Under the pieces are notes generated by a model. That model was not told the DNA's origin and ran no database searches. It saw only the letters and a list, made by a program, of their open reading frames with translations. The translations under genes were made by a program, and so were the position numbers. Positions 50,990-56,353 of a stretch of DNA of 64,000 nucleotides are shown here, one piece after another; position 1 is the stretch's first letter, and every line of letters begins with the position of its first letter. The DNA is taken from positions 1 through 64,000 of IMG/VR virus record IMGVR_UViG_3300043410_001708, one strand, 5' to 3'. Origin of the DNA: a virus.

Positions 50990-51086
50990 AGGATAGTTTT
51001 TTTACAGTGGGAATTGAACCCACAAGGTTTGCTTAGAAGGCAAATTGCGAACCATTCGCATGTGAATTTTTTGCTGAACCTATCCT
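50990..51086 (-). ncRNA. scaffold RNA copy 1 (holds a tRNA-Arg-like fold)
   Basis: Closing stem AGGATAG/CTATCCT (51080-51086 with 50990-50996), CAGCAA box, GTTGT tail. The interior is a tRNA-like RNA in normal order. Confidence 0.75.
51001..51066 (-). tRNA. tRNA-Arg(TCT)-like fold inside scaffold RNA
   Basis: D-arm TGCGAATGGTTCGCA, anticodon arm TTTGC-CTTCTAA-GCAAA and T-arm GTGGG-TTCAATT-CCCAC are intact. The acceptor is weak (TTCACA/TGTAAA with a C-A mismatch) and no CCA is encoded. It duplicates the anticodon of the tRNA at 49923. Confidence 0.6.
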
Positions 51087-51092
51087 AAAACT

Positions 51093-51168
51093 TGGTGCTG
51101 CCTAGTAGAATCGAACTACTTTCCGAGGTTCTTCAGACCCCTGCTATGACCACATCAGCTAAAGCAGC
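51093..51168 (-). tRNA. tRNA-Phe(GAA)
   Basis: GCTGCTT/AGGCAGC acceptor, anticodon loop CTGAAGA, encoded ACCA. Confidence 0.9.
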
Positions 51169-51176
51169 ATATTGAA

Positions 51177-51343
51177 TTTGTAAGTATTGGGACCTCCCTC
51201 ATTTCCCAACATTTTACCGGTATTTTCTGTGAAGCGGCCGACCGGTTAGAGGTACGTAGTAATAGTTGATACTTGGCATCGGCAAAGCACTATCCTCATT
51301 CTTGTATGCCTACAAAAACTTTCTCAACATCTACACTTACAAA
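51177..51343 (-). ncRNA. structured ~167-nt RNA between tRNA-Phe and tRNA-Val
   Basis: Closed by a 9-bp stem TTTGTAAGT/ACTTACAAA (51335-51343 with 51177-51185). Internal hairpins include TTGTA/TACAA, GATAGT/ACTATT around the centre, and TTGGGA/TCCCAA near the 3' end. No ORF and no tRNA fold. Confidence 0.6.
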
Positions 51344-51346
51344 ACT

Positions 51347-51421
51347 TGGTACCTTGTGACGGGATCGAACCGCCGACCTTCTCCTTGTAAGGGAGACACT
51401 CTACCGCTGAGTTAACAAGGC
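51347..51421 (-). tRNA. tRNA-Val(TAC)
   Basis: GCCTTGT/ACAAGGT acceptor (G-U at 1-72), anticodon loop CTTACAA, encoded ACCA. Confidence 0.9.
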
Positions 51422-51434
51422 ATAAAATTTACTT

Positions 51435-51509
51435 TGGGGAGATATATGAGAATCGAACTCATGATAACGGAATCACAACCCGTGGTTTTGCCACTAAACT
51501 AATATCTCC
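51435..51509 (-). tRNA. tRNA-His(GTG)
   Basis: Anticodon GTG with the extra G-1 opposite C73 and encoded CCA. The acceptor helix continues into the flanks to give an 18-bp perfect inverted repeat (51428-51445/51502-51519). Confidence 0.9.
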
Positions 51510-51557
51510 CCAAAGTAAACTTTGGAATTTTTAACCGTGTTTATTCACGGGGGTCTG

Positions 51558-52046
51558 TTAGACCTGCAAAGCTTCTTGTTCTGCCAAGATTCTTTTCAAT
51601 CTGTCAGCACAAAAACTTGCAGCTGGTGCGTCTGGTTTAACCATAGGTGTCATGTTACATGTACCCTTGATATAACCAATCGCTTGTTGTACAACACATG
51701 AACTTCCGTACAAGTCATCTTTGTTTAAGTCCAAATGAACTTCAACATGGAAATCTTCTAATACATCAGCCAAGTCTTGGAACAATTCTGAAACCTTATA
51801 CACTTCGGTCATTAACCGCATTGCAGGTTTACTTTTCTTATGGTCATAATCCAACTCACGTTGAACGAAACCAAAAATCTTACAACCATGGCGGCCATCA
51901 ATATGAACTACGACAGCCAAAGCATAGTCTGCATACCATACACCGTTTACACGGATACGTTCTGAGTCAGCACCCAAATATACTTTCGTATCTGGTCCTT
52001 GACTTGCAAGGAATTGCTTAACTTCTTGTATGTCGAACTTTTTCAT
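51558..52046 (-). CDS. DUF458/YkuK-like RNase H-fold nuclease
   Basis: Start at MKKFDIQEVKQF, with AGGTGA upstream. KVYLGADSERIRV is the first RNase H strand with its Asp, VEVHLDLNKDDLYGSS carries the second acidic site, and MVKPDAPAASFCADRL the C-terminal motif, as in the YkuK family. A nuclease gene between tRNA-His and tRNA-Trp invites a role in tRNA/ncRNA processing, which is inference. Confidence 0.75.
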   Translation of the reverse strand: MKKFDIQEVKQFLASQGPDTKVYLGADSERIRVNGVWYADYALAVVVHIDGRHGCKIFGFVQRELDYDHKKSKPAMRLMTEVYKVSELFQDLADVLEDFHVEVHLDLNKDDLYGSSCVVQQAIGYIKGTCNMTPMVKPDAPAASFCADRLKRILAEQEALQV

Positions 52047-52076
52047 ATCAATCACCTTTCTTTTTTTTACTAACAC

Positions 52077-52150
52077 TGGCATCCCGACAGGGACTCGAAC
52101 CCCGACCAACAGTTTTGGAGACTGGTATGCTGCCATTACACTATCGAGAT
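52077..52150 (-). tRNA. tRNA-Trp(CCA)
   Basis: ATCTCGA/TCGGGAT acceptor, anticodon loop CTCCAAA, encoded GCCA. Confidence 0.88.
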
Positions 52151-52160
52151 ATAATACAAC

Positions 52161-52219
52161 AGGATAGATTTTACTTTTCAAGTTACAAGTTTGAAGTATT
52201 TTATTGCTGTTACTATCCT
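52161..52219 (-). ncRNA. scaffold RNA copy 2 (minimal, 59 nt)
   Basis: Closing stem AGGATAG/CTATCCT, box CAGCAATAAA, a single internal hairpin (ACTT...AAGT) and a GTTGT tail. Same length as copy 3. Confidence 0.7.
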
Positions 52220-52224
52220 AAAAA

Positions 52225-52298
52225 TGGTCCTCAGAACAAGAATCGAACTTGTGATGGCCGGTTATCAGCCGACTGTTATACCATTTAACTATCCGAGG
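52225..52298 (-). tRNA. tRNA-Ile(GAT)
   Basis: CCTCGGA/TCTGAGG acceptor, anticodon loop CTGATAA, encoded ACCA. Confidence 0.9.
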
Positions 52299-52302
52299 AA
52301 TA

Positions 52303-52378
52303 TGGAGGGTCTTGAGGGATTCAAACCCCCGACCAATTGCTTCGTAGGCAACTACTCTGTTCACTGAGCTAAAGACCC
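52303..52378 (-). tRNA. tRNA-Arg(ACG)
   Basis: GGGTCTT/AAGACCC acceptor, anticodon loop CTACGAA, encoded TCCA. Confidence 0.9.
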
Positions 52379-52384
52379 ATAATC

Positions 52385-52459
52385 TGGTGGTTCAGGTGAG
52401 AATCGAACTCACACAAGGCACCGTATGAAGATGCTGCACTGCCACTATGCTACTGAACC
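52385..52459 (-). tRNA. tRNA-Met(CAT), elongator-like
   Basis: GGTTCAG/CTGAACC acceptor fully paired, anticodon loop TTCATAC, encoded ACCA. Could also be an Ile2 tRNA after lysidine modification. Confidence 0.85.
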
Positions 52460-52464
52460 AAATT

Positions 52465-52539
52465 TGGTGGACCGAGGGGGAATCGAACCCCCAACTGTGA
52501 CTTGCAAGGCCACTGTGTTCCCAATTATACCATCAGCCC
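52465..52539 (-). tRNA. tRNA-Ala(TGC)
   Basis: GGGCTGA/TCGGTCC acceptor, anticodon loop CTTGCAA, encoded ACCA. Confidence 0.9.
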
Positions 52540-52595
52540 AAATTTGTTGTTGACAATTTATCTCATTATACGCCGTCAACAAAGGCGAGTATTAC

Positions 52596-52669
52596 TGGTC
52601 TCGGTGGCAAGAATCGAACTTGCGCCACATGCTCCCAAAGCACGGATGATACCATTTCACCACACCGAG
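52596..52669 (-). tRNA. tRNA-Pro(TGG)
   Basis: CTCGGTG/CACCGAG acceptor, anticodon loop TTTGGGA, encoded ACCA. Confidence 0.9.
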
Positions 52670-52679
52670 AAAATACAAC

Positions 52680-52738
52680 AGGATCGTTTTTGTCGCTAGA
52701 CATCCAAAAGTTAGCTTGTTTATTGCTGAACCGATCCT
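52680..52738 (-). ncRNA. scaffold RNA copy 3 (minimal, 59 nt)
   Basis: Closing stem AGGATCG/CGATCCT, box GTTCAGCAATAAA, one internal GCTA/TAGC hairpin, GTTGT tail. The A-to-C change at position 6 of the stem is compensated on the other strand. Confidence 0.7.
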
Positions 52739-52743
52739 AAAAC

Positions 52744-52818
52744 TGGCTCCACAGGCAGGGATCGAACCTACGACCAATTGATTAACAGTCAACTGCACTA
52801 CCGCTGTGCTACTGTGGA
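52744..52818 (-). tRNA. tRNA-Asn(GTT)
   Basis: TCCACAG/CTGTGGA acceptor, anticodon loop CTGTTAA, encoded GCCA. Confidence 0.9.
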
Positions 52819-52825
52819 ATATATC

Positions 52826-52900
52826 TGGCGGTCCCAAGGGGTAACGATCCCCTTCTTTATGCGTGACAGGCATACGTGCGTCCATGAACACTTTGAGACC
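52826..52900 (-). tRNA. tRNA-Asp(GTC)
   Basis: GGTCTCA/TGGGACC acceptor, anticodon loop CTGTCAC, encoded GCCA. The T-loop is ATCGTTA instead of TTCGATT. Confidence 0.85.
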
Positions 52901-53097
52901 AAATATTAGTACAAGCTACTGATTTTCCACGTCAGCCCTTGATTGAGCGGTTTCTCTGTCCATCCCTTTTATCTGGTACCTGTGTGCAGAGGGATACTGC
53001 CTATCAGAGCCTGAGTATTTCTCTCGCTAACGGTTTTCTGCCACCGGATCTCTATCGTTAATCAAACGCTACTTTAACGAAAAGTAGTAACGAGATT
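52901..53097 (-). ncRNA. structured ~195-nt spacer RNA between tRNA-Tyr and tRNA-Asp
   Basis: Read 5' to 3' on the minus strand: an ATCTCGTTA/TAACG...GAGAT helix capped by CTACTT-TTCGTTA-AAGTAG (a T-arm-like hairpin), a CGGT/ACCG hairpin, ATACT/AGTAT, ATCCCT/AGGGAT and CTGA/TCAG hairpins. No ORF. It lacks an overall closing stem. Confidence 0.45.
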
Positions 53098-53184
53098 TGG
53101 TGGAGACGGTGTGAGTCGAACACACAATGCCCTGAGGGCGGCGGATTTACAGTCCACTGGGGTTACCAATTTTCCTACATCTCC
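53098..53184 (-). tRNA. tRNA-Tyr(GTA)
   Basis: Class II; GGAGATG/CGTCTCC acceptor, anticodon loop CTGTAAA, encoded ACCA. Confidence 0.92.
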
Positions 53185-53192
53185 AAATTTTT

Positions 53193-53267
53193 TGGTAGGG
53201 GCACAGAGAATCGAACTCTGATTATCTGGTTAAAAGCCAGGTACTTTCGCCGTTAAGTTATACCCCC
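53193..53267 (-). tRNA. tRNA-Lys(TTT)
   Basis: GGGGGTA/TGCCCCT acceptor (G-U at 1-72), anticodon loop CTTTTAA, encoded ACCA. Confidence 0.9.
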
Positions 53268-53273
53268 ATAATT

Positions 53274-53401
53274 TACCATTTGTTTTGCTGACGCACTATA
53301 TGCTATGCTTCAACGGAATAGCTGCAGCGTTACCGTTTATTAACATAGTTACTCAGCATTGAACGTTTCTGCTGTGGCTTACATCAGCAAAACAAATGGT
53401 A
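53274..53401 (-). ncRNA. stem-closed ~126-nt RNA (Y-RNA-like shape)
   Basis: Ends pair over 18 bp (53274-53291 with 53384-53401; core TTTGCTGA/TCAGCAAA). The interior has hairpins CAGCA/TGCTG and CTATG(...AACGG/CCGTT...)CATAG. The outer four pairs include the CCA end of tRNA-Glu, so the free RNA probably has a 13-bp stem. Confidence 0.6.
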
Positions 53402-53471
53402 CACCTAAGGAGAATCGAACTCCTCTTTCCGCCTTGAAAGGGCAGCGTCCTAACCGATAGACGATAGGTGC
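53397..53471 (-). tRNA. tRNA-Glu(TTC)
   Basis: GCACCTA/TAGGTGT acceptor (G-U at 1-72), anticodon loop CTTTCAA, encoded ACCA. Confidence 0.9.
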
Positions 53472-53528
53472 AAAAAACTACAACAAATTTTTAAAGAACA
53501 TTTGATTGATTTCTCAATTCATAGATGA

Positions 53529-53557
53529 AGTATAACACAACCATGAATCTCTGTCAA
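53529..53557 (-). promoter_or_regulatory. sigma70 promoter inside the tRNA array
   Basis: TTGACA (53552-53557), TATACT (53529-53534), 17-bp spacer. A GTTGTA-GAAA-TACAAC hairpin lies just upstream (53563-53580). Confidence 0.8.
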
Positions 53558-53585
53558 CCAGTGTGTTGTATTTCTACAACGTGTT

Positions 53586-53661
53586 TGGAGTAGGTGACAG
53601 GAATCGAACCTGCATACAAGTGGTTTGCAATCACTTCCCTAGCCTTTCGGGTCACACCTAC
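53586..53661 (-). tRNA. tRNA-Cys(GCA)
   Basis: GTAGGTG/CACCTAC acceptor, anticodon loop TTGCAAA, encoded TCCA. Its first bases overlap the stop codon of the gene upstream. Confidence 0.9.
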
Positions 53662-53897
53662 ACTAATTTTTTCCTTGAACTACGGTGTGTTTCATCACGC
53701 CGCATAGTCCAATCGTAAGAGTTACCATCTGGTAACTTCTTATCTTTAACTTCATCATATCCAAACTTACCAACGAATTCCATTTCACCATTAGTGATTG
53801 TTACGAATTCGTTAACAGTCTTGGCAAAGAACATTGCACCTGACAATGTTTCATGTTTCCATTCTTTCAATTTTGTTTTTACTATCCACATACTCAT
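53658..53897 (-). CDS. hypothetical 79-aa protein in the tRNA array
   Basis: MWIVKTKLKEWKHETLSGAM start and a basic C-terminus (MRRDETHRSSRKKLV). Beta-strand-like N-terminal half. Short proteins starting MWIVK occur in related phages; no function known. It sits between tRNA-Ile and tRNA-Cys. Confidence 0.55.
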   Translation of the reverse strand: MSMWIVKTKLKEWKHETLSGAMFFAKTVNEFVTITNGEMEFVGKFGYDEVKDKKLPDGNSYDWTMRRDETHRSSRKKLV

Positions 53898-53905
53898 CTT
53901 TCATT

Positions 53906-53997
53906 TGGTACCAGCGGTGAGAATCGAACTCACTCAAGAACGCTAATCTGGCGCTAAAAGGTGTATAAGACCTCTCTGACTACCAAGTCTCGCTGGC
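53906..53997 (-). tRNA. class II tRNA with anticodon TAT (Ile by anticodon)
   Basis: GCCAGCG/CGCTGGT acceptor, D-stem GACT/AGTC, anticodon loop CTTATAC, variable-arm helix AGCGC/GCGTT with a 7-nt loop, T-arm GTGAG-TTCGATT-CTCAC, encoded ACCA. A long variable arm is normal for Leu/Ser/Tyr, not Ile. Confidence 0.8.
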
Positions 53998-53999
53998 AT

Positions 54000-54089
54000 T
54001 GGTGGAGAGTCAGGGAGTCGAACCCTGTGACCTACTTTCGTAAATCTACGGATTAGCAATCCGCTGCATTACCATCCTGCCCACTCTCC
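54000..54089 (-). tRNA. tRNA-Ser(GCT)
   Basis: Class II; GGAGAGT/ACTCTCC acceptor, anticodon loop TTGCTAA, encoded ACCA. Confidence 0.92.
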
Positions 54090-54095
54090 GAATTT

Positions 54096-54186
54096 TGGTG
54101 GAAGCGGTGAGATTCGAACTCACGGACCCTTTCGGATCGGCAGTTTTCAAGACTGCTGCAATAAACCGGACTCTGCCACACTTCCA
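54096..54186 (-). tRNA. tRNA-Ser(TGA)
   Basis: Class II; GGAAGTG/CGCTTCC acceptor, anticodon loop CTTGAAA, encoded ACCA. Confidence 0.92.
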
Positions 54187-54192
54187 TATAGA

Positions 54193-54258
54193 AACACACT
54201 ACTGGCTATACACTCAGCGTCCCAAGTGCTACCAGAATCTAACTGGCGTAATGTGTTT
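54193..54258 (-). ncRNA. 66-nt stem-closed RNA between tRNA-Gln and tRNA-Ser
   Basis: Ends AAACACA/TGTGTTT pair over 7 bp. Inside is a T-arm-like hairpin GCCAG-TTAGATT-CTGGT and a CACT/AGTG hairpin. Size is close to the minimal scaffold RNAs but it lacks their CAGCA box. Confidence 0.5.
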
Positions 54259-54263
54259 TTATA

Positions 54264-54339
54264 TGGCAGGGGTTATCAGATTCGAACTGATGATGACGAT
54301 TTCAAAGACCGTTGCCTTAGGCCACTAGGCGAAACCCCA
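54264..54339 (-). tRNA. tRNA-Gln(TTG)
   Basis: TGGGGTT/AACCCCT acceptor with the weak 1-72 pair usual in tRNA-Gln, anticodon loop CTTTGAA, encoded GCCA. First tRNA of the array. Confidence 0.9.
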
Positions 54340-54376
54340 ACATAAACTACAACAAATTTTTAAAGAACAAGTGTGT

Positions 54377-54404
54377 ATTGTAACAGAACCAAAGGTCCTG
54401 GCAA
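54377..54404 (-). promoter_or_regulatory. promoter of the main tRNA array
   Basis: TTGCCA (54399-54404), TACAAT (54377-54382), 16-bp spacer; a TGTTGT/ACAACA hairpin lies upstream. Confidence 0.65.
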
Positions 54405-54431
54405 CTACACTGTTGTATTGAAACAACAAAC

Positions 54432-54462
54432 AAAAAACCCTAGTAGATTTCTCTTACTAGGG
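54432..54462 (-). terminator. terminator upstream of the tRNA array
   Basis: CCCTAGTA/TACTAGGG stem (54438-54462), 9-nt loop, six T on the minus strand. It ends the transcript from the promoter at 54641. Confidence 0.85.
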
Positions 54463-54636
54463 TCTTGTGTTTGGAGTCTTTTTTAGAACTTCTGTTTTAG
54501 TTCTCCATCTTCACACAAAACCCGGTTGCAATCGCCCATGAGCTATCAGCGCAATTAACTGTGCGATACTCTGGTTGCAACGTAAAGGGTTTATGAGATA
54601 TGAGAGACACTTTTTTCTTTCTAAAATTTAATATAT
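54432..54636 (-). ncRNA. candidate ~200-nt small RNA with own promoter and terminator
   Basis: No protein gene fits between the promoter at 54641-54669 and the terminator. The RNA shows nested helices TGTGT/ACACA, TGGAG/CTCCA and AGAACT/AGTTCT near its 3' end, a CGCA/TGCG hairpin and two copies of TTGCAACC. Only an 18-codon ORF (MGDCNRVLCEDG...) without a ribosome-binding site is present. Confidence 0.6.
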
Positions 54637-54640
54637 GTGT

Positions 54641-54669
54641 ATTATATAGGAACTTTTTAACCTCGGCAA
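54641..54669 (-). promoter_or_regulatory. promoter of the 54432-54636 small RNA
   Basis: TTGCCG (54664-54669), TATAAT (54641-54646), 17-bp spacer. Confidence 0.65.
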
Positions 54670-54682
54670 GCGGTTTTTGAAA

Positions 54683-55216
54683 TTATTTTTTGAATCCTTG
54701 AAAAAATAATTCGGGAGTATCATTTGTTTCAAACTTATAAGAATGAAACATACTATCTATATCAAAGTTAGTACGAAAATCTTCTTCTGTAAGATTCTTG
54801 TAATATTCCCAACCTTTACCGACAGTCAGTGGACTATCTTCTGGTTTTGCATTTGATGTACCATGTTCAGGTGCACCAGTTGTCGGTACAGTAATGAAAA
54901 CTAATCCGTCTTTTTTGGTCATGCGATACATGTTTTGAAATGTTTCAACCCAAAATGGATTGTGTTCAAAACAATTACATGAACCTGTTGTATCGTATGT
55001 GCCGTCTGAATGGTCAACTAATTGACCCTCGCAAACTAAATCAACACTAGGTCCTTCAGCAACATCAACGCCAGTATAATCACAGTCTTTAAAATGACTT
55101 CTCATAGTACCATTGATATCTAAACTACCAACTTCTAAAACTTTTGCGTTATTGAAGTTTTGTGGAAATTGTTTTGACAAATTTCTAACATATTCTTGTT
55201 GTGCTGGATGTGACAT
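54683..55216 (-). CDS. class I SAM-dependent methyltransferase
   Basis: NAKVLEVGSLDINGTMRSHF is the SAM-binding loop, followed by YTGVDVAEGPSVDLV and, after the catalytic region, GLVFITVPTTGAPEH. 177 aa, ubiE/type-11 like. Substrate unknown; the gene stands alone between the small RNA promoter and the SprT-like gene. Confidence 0.75.
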   Translation of the reverse strand: MSHPAQQEYVRNLSKQFPQNFNNAKVLEVGSLDINGTMRSHFKDCDYTGVDVAEGPSVDLVCEGQLVDHSDGTYDTTGSCNCFEHNPFWVETFQNMYRMTKKDGLVFITVPTTGAPEHGTSNAKPEDSPLTVGKGWEYYKNLTEEDFRTNFDIDSMFHSYKFETNDTPELFFQGFKK

Positions 55217-55219
55217 AAT

Positions 55220-55726
55220 TTATTTCTTCCATAATATTGGTGACTCAATAATTGGTGCAGACGGGTTAACAAAATCATCAAATGTTTCCCACAAATGTTC
55301 TGATATTGCAAACTTTGTAATCAATCCTGGTTCACGGCCATAGGCATCTATCTCCCATGGTTGAATCCAATAATCAATTTTGTCTGGATCAATTCTCTTT
55401 CCTCTCCATCGGGTCAATTCATCGTTAGTTTCACCTTCAATGTATTGTTTCACATGAACCATTTCATGTGCCAATGTTTCTAAAATCTTCCTAGAACCAA
55501 TATGTGGATGAATCTCTATCAAAAATTTTCGAGGTTGATTTCGTGTATTGTAATCTTCAATACTAGCAAAACCATATTCATCTATTTTGGTACTAAAAAG
55601 GATTTGTGTGGTGCAATTGTTTCTTATTCGTGTATTGGGTATCAATTCTTTAGCATAAAAATGGGCGGCTCTTTCAACAAAGGGCTTAAAATCTTTATCC
55701 GGACAGTTAACCACACGAATAATCAT
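55220..55726 (-). CDS. SprT-like zinc metallopeptidase-fold protein
   Basis: ETLAHEMVHVKQY contains HExxH with a second region farther on (ERWRGK-like TRWRGKRID) typical of SprT/DUF45-type proteins. 168 aa. The upstream leader has a CTAAGGG/CCCTTAG hairpin whose 3' arm includes part of the ribosome-binding site, so translation may be controlled. Confidence 0.7.
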   Translation of the reverse strand: MIIRVVNCPDKDFKPFVERAAHFYAKELIPNTRIRNNCTTQILFSTKIDEYGFASIEDYNTRNQPRKFLIEIHPHIGSRKILETLAHEMVHVKQYIEGETNDELTRWRGKRIDPDKIDYWIQPWEIDAYGREPGLITKFAISEHLWETFDDFVNPSAPIIESPILWKK

Positions 55727-55734
55727 CCTAGTCT

Positions 55735-55757
55735 CCTAAGGGCAACATTACCCTTAG
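55735..55757 (-). promoter_or_regulatory. hairpin masking the start region of the SprT-like gene
   Basis: CTAAGGG pairs with CCCTTAG on the minus strand (8-nt loop); the 3' arm runs into the AGGAG-like sequence before the ATG. Could be a translational operator or a weak terminator. Confidence 0.4.
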
Positions 55758-55769
55758 TTATTTAGATGA

Positions 55770-56222
55770 TTAGATTTTTTCTACTAAAACTTTTGCCTTT
55801 TGTAAAAACTTAATACCATCATCACTCCGATAAGAGTTCCGATATAGAATGTGGTTAATACCACTTTGGTATATAAGTTTGGCACAGTCCAAACATGGAG
55901 CATGGGTAATAAACATAGTAGCACCCATACCAGATTCGTTAGACTTAGCCAACTTGGCAATGGCGTTAGTTTCTGCATGTAATACCTCCGGGCGTGTAAC
56001 TAAAATATCTTTCTTTTCTACAGGCTGGCATGTTTCAGGATCCATTACATACGGATGCGTTTCACAGTTATTGTCCCAACCAGCCGGCATACCATTGTAG
56101 CCAATAGAAATAATCCTATCTTCTTTGACTACAATGGCACCTACATGAAGTCTACGTGCTGAGGATAATTCTGCGAACACCTCAGCAGTTTTCATATACG
56201 CATCACGAAATTTTTGTTTCAC
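55770..56222 (-). CDS. cd: dCMP deaminase
   Basis: Zinc-dependent deaminase of dCMP to dUMP feeding ThyX. The motifs are VLHAETNAIAKL (HAE) and APCLDCAKLIYQSGI (PCxxC), with a further Cys/His region near the N-terminus as in T4 Cd. GTG start overlapping the rubredoxin stop. 150 aa. Dependence on dTTP/dCTP allosteric control is known for relatives. Confidence 0.9.
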   Translation of the reverse strand: MKQKFRDAYMKTAEVFAELSSARRLHVGAIVVKEDRIISIGYNGMPAGWDNNCETHPYVMDPETCQPVEKKDILVTRPEVLHAETNAIAKLAKSNESGMGATMFITHAPCLDCAKLIYQSGINHILYRNSYRSDDGIKFLQKAKVLVEKI

Positions 56223-56353
56223 AGGACCTCGTAATCTTCTTTACCGCAGCCACATTCAGGACAAGTAAAGTCATCAGGTAATGTATTCCATGCACCCTCT
56301 GTTGCTTCATCATGTTCATGTCCACAAACTACACATACGTGTACTTCACTCAT
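56219..56353 (-). CDS. rubredoxin, 44 aa
   Basis: Two rubredoxin knuckles, CVVCGHEHDE and CPECGCGKEDYE, bind one iron. It begins at the base where the rubrerythrin-like gene ends (TAATG), so both proteins are made together. Canonical rubrerythrin has this domain fused at its C-terminus; here it is a separate gene. Function would be electron transfer to the diiron protein. Confidence 0.85.
   Translation of the reverse strand: MSEVHVCVVCGHEHDEATEGAWNTLPDDFTCPECGCGKEDYEVL

Noticed and set aside
52541-52590. Possible promoter with TTGACA and TATAAT-like boxes near tRNA-Ala
   Set aside because: The boxes on either strand are only 4 or 11 bp apart, so they do not form a working promoter.
48782-53097. 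tmRNA or group I intron as explanation of the structured spacers
   Set aside because: I found no tmRNA 5'/3' end consensus or tag ORF, and no P/Q/R/S core elements of group I introns; the flanking tRNAs are uninterrupted.
46900-54400. CRISPR array, suggested by regularly spaced similar segments
   Set aside because: The recurring AATCGAAC-type segments are T-arms of tRNA genes; no constant repeat with unique spacers exists.
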